This document shows, in pieces, positions 59,219 to 64,000 of a stretch of DNA of 64,000 nt; position 1 is the stretch's first letter, and every line of letters starts with the position of its first letter. The notes below the pieces were generated by a model that was not told the origin of the DNA, ran no database searches, and saw nothing but the letters and a program-made list of their open reading frames with translations. Origin of the DNA: Gemmatimonadota bacterium (lineage in GTDB: Bacteria; Latescibacterota; UBA2968; GCA-2709665); assembly GCA_028873695.1 (NCBI GenBank), contig JAPPNU010000043.1, positions 1 through 64,000 on the forward strand, written 5' to 3'. Made by a program: the position numbers and the translations under genes.

Positions 59219-62200
59219 CTACCGCTTCAAAACGTATAGCACCCCGTCGCCGCACGCCGCCGCAATTTCCGGAACACCGTCGCCGTCCACGTCCGCCGCG
59301 GCAATGGTCAGCAGTGCGCCGCCGGTTTTGAACCGCGCCAGCGTCCGTCCGTCTTCGTTGGCGAGGAGATGCACGACACCGTCCTCGGTCCCCGCAGCGA
59401 CCTCGAGTCTGCCGTCGCCGTCGAAATCGCCAACCGAAATACAACGCACGACCTCCCCGAGGTCCGCCCGCCATACAACGGTCCGCCCGTCGCCCTTTAC
59501 CACGTATACGTTGAAACTCATCGAAGACGCCACCACCTCGTCCAGCCCGTCGCCATCCATATCGGCCGTGAGGACCTGCGTCACCTCATCTCCCGTATTG
59601 AACTGCCAGAGGAGCCTGCCGGTTGCGTCAAGGGTGTGAATATGCGTATCGGCCCCCGCGAAGACCACTTCCCGCATGCCGTCCCCATCCAGATCACCCG
59701 CAGCGGTGGAATTGGTCCGCGGTCCGGTCCTGGGATGGTACGACCACCGGATCGCTCCGCTGCCGTCAATGCAGTGCCAGCGGTGGTATTCCGTTCCGGC
59801 AATGACCTCGTCCCTGCCGTCACCATCGATATCCGCCGCGCAGCCGTGGGTGGATGAGTGCACGGTCATCTGATACCACAGCAGCTTTCCCTCGTGGGTG
59901 AACGCGTAGTAGCGCCACGACTCGGCTCCCGCAATCACTTCCAGTTTGCCGTCCCCGTTGATGTCGCCTGCAAATACGGTCTTCAGCATTGGCTTTCGGT
60001 AGTAGAGCGGGATCTCGTAGTCCCATTTCACGTCTCCCTCGGCGCTGAGCACGTAGACCTTCGTATCTGCGGACCCTGCAATTACCCGTGTCCTGCCGTC
60101 ACCCGCCAGGTCCGCGGCCCACACGGATCTCACCTCGCCACCGGTGCGGAAACGCCAGAGCGCGGCGCCATCCCTCAACGCACAGACCGACGCGCCCCGG
60201 CCGCCCGCCACCAGGACGTCCGATCCATCCCTCATAAGGTCTGCCGCGTACAACGAGAGAAACGGACCTTCTTCTCCAAAGGTCCACAGCGTCTTCAATC
60301 GACCGGCACGGCCCCGGCCCGGTCGGATCAATGCGGGCTGTGAAACGTTCGAGCGCGCCGCAACGGTTGCCGCCCTGCGCAGTGACAATACGGCGTCCGG
60401 CACCACCCGGAATCGACGGTCGCCCGCGGGCAATGCAAAAGACACCATGTCACAGGAAACGGACGCATCCACGGCCTTTCCGTCGACAGTTACGCCCGAA
60501 CGACCGTCCGACCACAGGCACAGCCCGGCGCCCTGACGGGCGGACGCCCGACCCTCACCCCGAACCGGATCGTACTCCACGGACACCGGCTGATCCGAAC
60601 GCAACTGTACCCCTCCCCACGCAACCCGGGTCCCGTCGACGACCGCGATCCGCGACGGAGAGACCATGAACTGCGCCGCGGCCACGGTTGGACCGCCCGG
60701 AATCTCGACCGGGACATCGGCTTCCCCCACGCCGGCGTAGACGACCTCCTCGCCGCCGTCGACCCGGACGGCACCATCCGTCAGCCGCGTCATTTTCAAA
60801 CTCCGCGTGGCCGGTTCACCGCCGCAATAAAGAAGGTTGAAGAACCGATAGGTCTCACGCGTCTTCAATCGCACATCCACGATCTGCTGAAGGACCCGCA
60901 CCACCGGTTCCGCGTGCGGATAGTCCGTCCAGTTTCTGCCCGTTTCCTCGTCGTCCTCCAGCTTCAGCGAAGGTCCCTTCAATCCCTGGATGAAAAACCG
61001 CTCTCCGTCCTGTTCCACTATCAGGCCGCCGCCGCGCAATGCCACGTCGCCCAGCGTCTGCCAGATCGCTCTGAAACCGAAGTCGTCGTCCGACAGGGCT
61101 TCCATCTCATCGATCACCAGGAAGAACCTGCCCCGGCTCCAGAGGATGTTCCGGTGCCAGTCCACCCCGCTGTAGTTGCGCAGCGTGGTCTCCGAGAAGC
61201 CCGATCCGTCGAAGTTCCCGGCGCGCTCGAGCTCCGCGAACGGCGGGATCTCGGCGGACTGTCCGTTCCTGAAAACCAGCACGCCGTTGTGAAACTTGGG
61301 TAACGACTTGATATAATCGCAATCGGCCAGCCAGATCCGCCGCCGCTGAGTAATGCGGGAAATCGAATTCCCGTCGTAATGTTTGTGCCCTCCGTTCGAG
61401 AGCCCGTCCAGGAACAGATACTGCGCCATCGGATCATAGCCGTCCCGGAACACCACTTTATCGACGGTCTTATTCAATGGCAGATGGTCTTTCCCCGTAT
61501 TCGACGCGTAATACAGCGGATCCACCGGAAATACCTGTGTGCCGTCCAGATCCGAAGGCTCGACCGGGGCGACCCGCCGGTGGTATTCGTAAGCCGCGAA
61601 CTGAGGCTCGACGGCCGTCTTCTTATCGAGCATCCACTGATATCGACCGTCGCCCATCGCAAAGACGGCAGCCCGCAGGTAGGGCAGTTCGCTCCACCAC
61701 CCGAAGGGCGAGGCATTGTCGCCATAGGGCAGCGCATAGCCCAGATTGTCCGATGTCAGGACGGCGTAGTCCGCCGCCTTCCGGGCGCACCCGTTCTCGA
61801 AGAACGTCATATCTCCACTGGACAGCGAATACCTGGTCAAATGGTAATGCGTCAGCCACTGGTATCCGCTGCAATCTTCGTGGGGCTTGAACGCCTTTGC
61901 CTGGAACCGGAAACACGCGTCGGACAGCGCCAGCCACGCGTCCGCTTCCGGAATTCCGTAATACTTTCGGAAATACGTGCCCGCGTAGTGCAGCCCCAAT
62001 GCGGCAAACGTGGTGTGGTTGTGCCTCACGTGGGGAATTTCCATATCACCCACGTGAGACACGCAGTCGCTGATGAACTCGAACAGGATCCGTGTAATCC
62101 GCAACCGGTCGTCCTCCGAGATCACCGGGCTTTCCTCTACGAGGTCCCACCCCGGCATCACTTTATGCAGCGCAAAATCCGCGTCGAATCCCCAGATGCC

Positions 62201-62911
62201 GCCGTAGTTGTCCGGATCGGACATCGCATGCCGGTACATCCGGTACACGAGGCGTTTATATAGCTCGGCGTGTACGTCTTTGCCGGTAAGCCCGTACAGC
62301 AGCCCCCGCTCGCCGATCCGGCCCCATAGGCCCGTATGTTCTCCGCGACGCAACGCCTCCTCCGCGGCCTCCATCTCCGAATCCACGTCGGGTTCGTCCT
62401 CGAGGCCGGGAATCTGCAGCGCGTCGGCCCCGAACCTGACCTCGAACAGAGGACCCGTCGAAAGCGTCTCCCCCGCTTCCATACCCGCCAAAAACCGCCC
62501 CACCGCCGCGCGTACCCCTTCCAGGTCGCTGCCCAGGAGCCCCACCGCGTTTGCGCCGTTTCCCCAGGGGTCGTGCATGGTCTGAACGAGGTATCCCCCG
62601 CGCCCCGGATACAGGTCATCCGCGGGGGTATAGTTGTATCCGTAGAGACGGCACACCGCGGGGTTCGTATTCACGTTTCCCAGCAGAATGAGATTCCGGT
62701 CCGGCGGCGCGGTCGTTTCGGTCACGATGGGGACATCGGCGCCGGAAAGATCGCGGATATTCGCCTGCAATTCGGATGCCAGCGCCCGGTAGCGCGGCTG
62801 GTCGGGAGAGACGATGGCCGACGCGGGTCTGCCTCGGTCCACCAGCACGGTATCCGGGTAGCGCCTCTTGGGCCGTTTCAAACTTCCGGGTAAACCTTTC
62901 GTATCCGGCAT
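59219..62911 (-). CDS. Large heparinase II/III-like protein with FG-GAP repeats
   Basis: 1230 residues; AGGA 7 nt before the ATG. N-terminal part: a glycosidase-accessory-like segment (GRPASAIVSPDQPRYRALAS), then an alpha/alpha toroid with HVRHNHTTFAALGLHYAGTY and YQWLTHYHLTRYSL. A heparinase-like beta-sandwich follows (DGLSNGGHKHYDGNSISRIT). From about residue 870 to the end come seven repeats of the AADxDGDGxxE type (GDINGDGKLEVIAGAE, ADIDGDGRDEVIAGTE, GDFDGDGRLEVAAGTE), an FG-GAP/integrin-type calcium-binding propeller. It should degrade or bind uronic-acid polysaccharides. No signal peptide is visible at this start, which is odd for this architecture. Confidence 0.85.
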   Translation of the reverse strand: MPDTKGLPGSLKRPKRRYPDTVLVDRGRPASAIVSPDQPRYRALASELQANIRDLSGADVPIVTETTAPPDRNLILLGNVNTNPAVCRLYGYNYTPADDLYPGRGGYLVQTMHDPWGNGANAVGLLGSDLEGVRAAVGRFLAGMEAGETLSTGPLFEVRFGADALQIPGLEDEPDVDSEMEAAEEALRRGEHTGLWGRIGERGLLYGLTGKDVHAELYKRLVYRMYRHAMSDPDNYGGIWGFDADFALHKVMPGWDLVEESPVISEDDRLRITRILFEFISDCVSHVGDMEIPHVRHNHTTFAALGLHYAGTYFRKYYGIPEADAWLALSDACFRFQAKAFKPHEDCSGYQWLTHYHLTRYSLSSGDMTFFENGCARKAADYAVLTSDNLGYALPYGDNASPFGWWSELPYLRAAVFAMGDGRYQWMLDKKTAVEPQFAAYEYHRRVAPVEPSDLDGTQVFPVDPLYYASNTGKDHLPLNKTVDKVVFRDGYDPMAQYLFLDGLSNGGHKHYDGNSISRITQRRRIWLADCDYIKSLPKFHNGVLVFRNGQSAEIPPFAELERAGNFDGSGFSETTLRNYSGVDWHRNILWSRGRFFLVIDEMEALSDDDFGFRAIWQTLGDVALRGGGLIVEQDGERFFIQGLKGPSLKLEDDEETGRNWTDYPHAEPVVRVLQQIVDVRLKTRETYRFFNLLYCGGEPATRSLKMTRLTDGAVRVDGGEEVVYAGVGEADVPVEIPGGPTVAAAQFMVSPSRIAVVDGTRVAWGGVQLRSDQPVSVEYDPVRGEGRASARQGAGLCLWSDGRSGVTVDGKAVDASVSCDMVSFALPAGDRRFRVVPDAVLSLRRAATVAARSNVSQPALIRPGRGRAGRLKTLWTFGEEGPFLSLYAADLMRDGSDVLVAGGRGASVCALRDGAALWRFRTGGEVRSVWAADLAGDGRTRVIAGSADTKVYVLSAEGDVKWDYEIPLYYRKPMLKTVFAGDINGDGKLEVIAGAESWRYYAFTHEGKLLWYQMTVHSSTHGCAADIDGDGRDEVIAGTEYHRWHCIDGSGAIRWSYHPRTGPRTNSTAAGDLDGDGMREVVFAGADTHIHTLDATGRLLWQFNTGDEVTQVLTADMDGDGLDEVVASSMSFNVYVVKGDGRTVVWRADLGEVVRCISVGDFDGDGRLEVAAGTEDGVVHLLANEDGRTLARFKTGGALLTIAAADVDGDGVPEIAAACGDGVLYVLKR

Positions 62912-63022
62912 GGCTTCGTCCTTTCGAATCCTTCAATTGTCGACAGACGCTCAAAATCCCGTCTATCCGTCGCGAAGTCGGCGAGGTGTTCCGTCCCGCG
63001 GCAATAACGCCGTGACGCGACA

Positions 63023-63718
63023 TTATATCTCAACGAACTTTTCAAACAGGAAGAGCCCGATCAACAGAAAAACCAGGGCGGAGAGAAACGTGTACGCGAT
63101 CAATGCCGTGCCGGTTGGAAGACTTTCCAGCGGGCCGTACACGAAATAACCTGCCATCATCAGATAGACGATTACGCACGACACGAACGAAGCGGCCGTC
63201 ACGAGGCCTCTCAGGCGCGACGCCGTGTACTTCGCGCCCTCCACGGCCGTAACGATGCCGAGGGACAGGAGCGCGCAGGATCCCAGAAACCCCGCGGCGT
63301 ACCCGAAAACCGACGCCGGCGTGACGCCAAGAAAACCCAGGATCTGAGATACCTCTTCCCCGGGGGCGCGTGCGACCACGGCGTAGACGCCTGCGCCCGC
63401 AATCGCGAACAGGAAGAGGCCCATACTCAGAATCGCGGCGAATTTGCAGAGGCACACAACCGCCGCACGGACGGGAAGCGCGAACAGCAGATAAATTGTA
63501 TTGCCCCGCCATTCGCCGTTGAACGAGGAAGCCAGCAGGAAAGGCAGGACACACATGATCGCCCACAGAGGTAAAGACGAGAACAACAGGGCCCAAATCT
63601 GCGTCTCAACGGACAGCAGGACCCAGCCCTGCAGCACCAGGGTGCCGATGGCAAGGATGCAGGATAGATTTCTCGCATCCCTTAACTCCTTTAAATACAG
63701 CGTAATGAACATCTTCAT
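63023..63718 (-). CDS. ABC transporter permease
   Basis: About 231 residues from the ATG at 63718 (an alternative at 63712 has a better-spaced GGGA). Six hydrophobic segments with the ABC-2 plan: MFITLYLKELRDARNL as the N-terminal amphipathic start, FNGEWRGNTIYLLFALPVRA between helices 2 and 3, and a final helix before FLFEKFVEI. Encoded 19 bp downstream of the ATPase gene; together they form a type-2 ABC exporter of unknown substrate. Confidence 0.82.
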   Translation of the reverse strand: MKMFITLYLKELRDARNLSCILAIGTLVLQGWVLLSVETQIWALLFSSLPLWAIMCVLPFLLASSFNGEWRGNTIYLLFALPVRAAVVCLCKFAAILSMGLFLFAIAGAGVYAVVARAPGEEVSQILGFLGVTPASVFGYAAGFLGSCALLSLGIVTAVEGAKYTASRLRGLVTAASFVSCVIVYLMMAGYFVYGPLESLPTGTALIAYTFLSALVFLLIGLFLFEKFVEI

Positions 63719-63737
63719 TCCCGGGTACCCCAATGCG

Positions 63738-64000
63738 TCAGGCGACTGCGGTTTCGAAGATCTCAGAGAGAGACTTCCCGTGTTCCTCTTGCAATCGGTC
63801 CTTCTGACCCGCGACAAATACCTCACCGTCGCGCAGAAGCAGCACGTCTTCGATAAACGGCTCCACTTCGGATACCAGGTGGGTTGAAATCAATATTGTC
63901 TGCTCCGGATTCCGAAACTCGCCGAAGAGGCTGTTCAGGATGCGCCTGCGTGACGGCGGATCGATACCCCCCAGGGGTTCGTCCATCAGCACCACTTCGG
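63738..64000 (-). CDS. ABC transporter ATP-binding protein, 5' part outside window
   Basis: Only the C-terminal roughly 87 residues are inside. They include Walker B and D-loop (EVVLMDEPLGGIDPPSR) and the switch His in ILISTHLVSEVEPFIEDVLL. Walker A and the signature lie beyond 64000. The frame is open to the window edge, so the GTG/ATG codons near 63985-63995 are internal. Partner of the permease downstream. Confidence 0.88.
   Translation of the reverse strand, partial: EVVLMDEPLGGIDPPSRRRILNSLFGEFRNPEQTILISTHLVSEVEPFIEDVLLLRDGEVFVAGQKDRLQEEHGKSLSEIFETAVA

Noticed and set aside
1..64000. tRNA, rRNA, riboswitch or origin of replication
   Set aside because: Reading the intergenic regions showed no cloverleaf with a CCA-type end, no rRNA-like sequence, no conserved riboswitch core and no DnaA-box cluster; a covariance-model scan would be needed to exclude small RNAs.

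Overview
The window comes from a moderately GC-rich bacterial chromosome, probably Gram-negative (signal peptides, a small lipoprotein, AccD, MATE and ABC exporters). The mix of heparinase II/III-type lyases, one with a long FG-GAP tail, rhamnose isomerase, TIM-barrel sugar isomerases, DapA- and TPP-type catabolic enzymes, ankyrin proteins and many toxin-antitoxin genes resembles uncultured polysaccharide-degrading lineages such as Latescibacterota or Poribacteria. That placement is inference: there is no rRNA or tRNA here to anchor it.

Layout. 1-2.3 kb: a palindrome-controlled two-gene module, an SMC/ABC-like AAA ATPase plus a small protein with a PD-(D/E)XK-like signature. 2.5-5.4 kb: an active/inactive pair of M16 peptidases. 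5.4-20 kb: housekeeping and accessory genes (MATE exporter, TPR, GNAT, phosphoesterase, two ankyrin proteins of which one is fused to a phosphoesterase, heparinase-like lyase, DUF4143 ATPase, Gfo/Idh/MocA, DUF1697, TfoX-like, NIPSNAP). 20-27 kb: deacetylase-like protein, amidohydrolase, PiT-like permease, a Doc toxin-antitoxin pair with its operator, and rhaA.

27-44.5 kb is a defence and toxin-antitoxin island read almost entirely leftwards: a DUF1828-type pair, hsdR, HEPN/MNT, VapBC-like, several DUF433/DUF5615 modules (intact, orphan and broken), hsdS, a fused GmrSD type IV enzyme, HicAB, and an hsdM whose C-terminus carries a complete PIN-nuclease-like domain. Downstream of that hsdM lies a decaying tandem array of PIN tails and small putative antitoxin genes. 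A second hsdM 3' end survives immediately before gmrSD with its stop/start overlap intact, so the island appears to have been rearranged by recombination between repeats. A 20-28 bp palindrome occurs four times, only inside this island, at gene boundaries.

44.6-64 kb: a leftward catabolic group (FAD oxidoreductase, lipoprotein, sugar isomerase, DapA family), NadD-like and TPP enzymes, a transglutaminase-like protein, cytidylate-kinase-like protein, aroQ, sugar nucleotidyltransferase/Nudix pair, accD, a LysR regulator, an HD protein, a 1230-residue heparinase/FG-GAP protein and an ABC exporter cut by the window end. Two copies of a short non-autonomous mobile element (20.2 and 58.4 kb) have matching terminal inverted repeats and TAA flanks. 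One of them sits exactly at the stop codon of the LysR gene.
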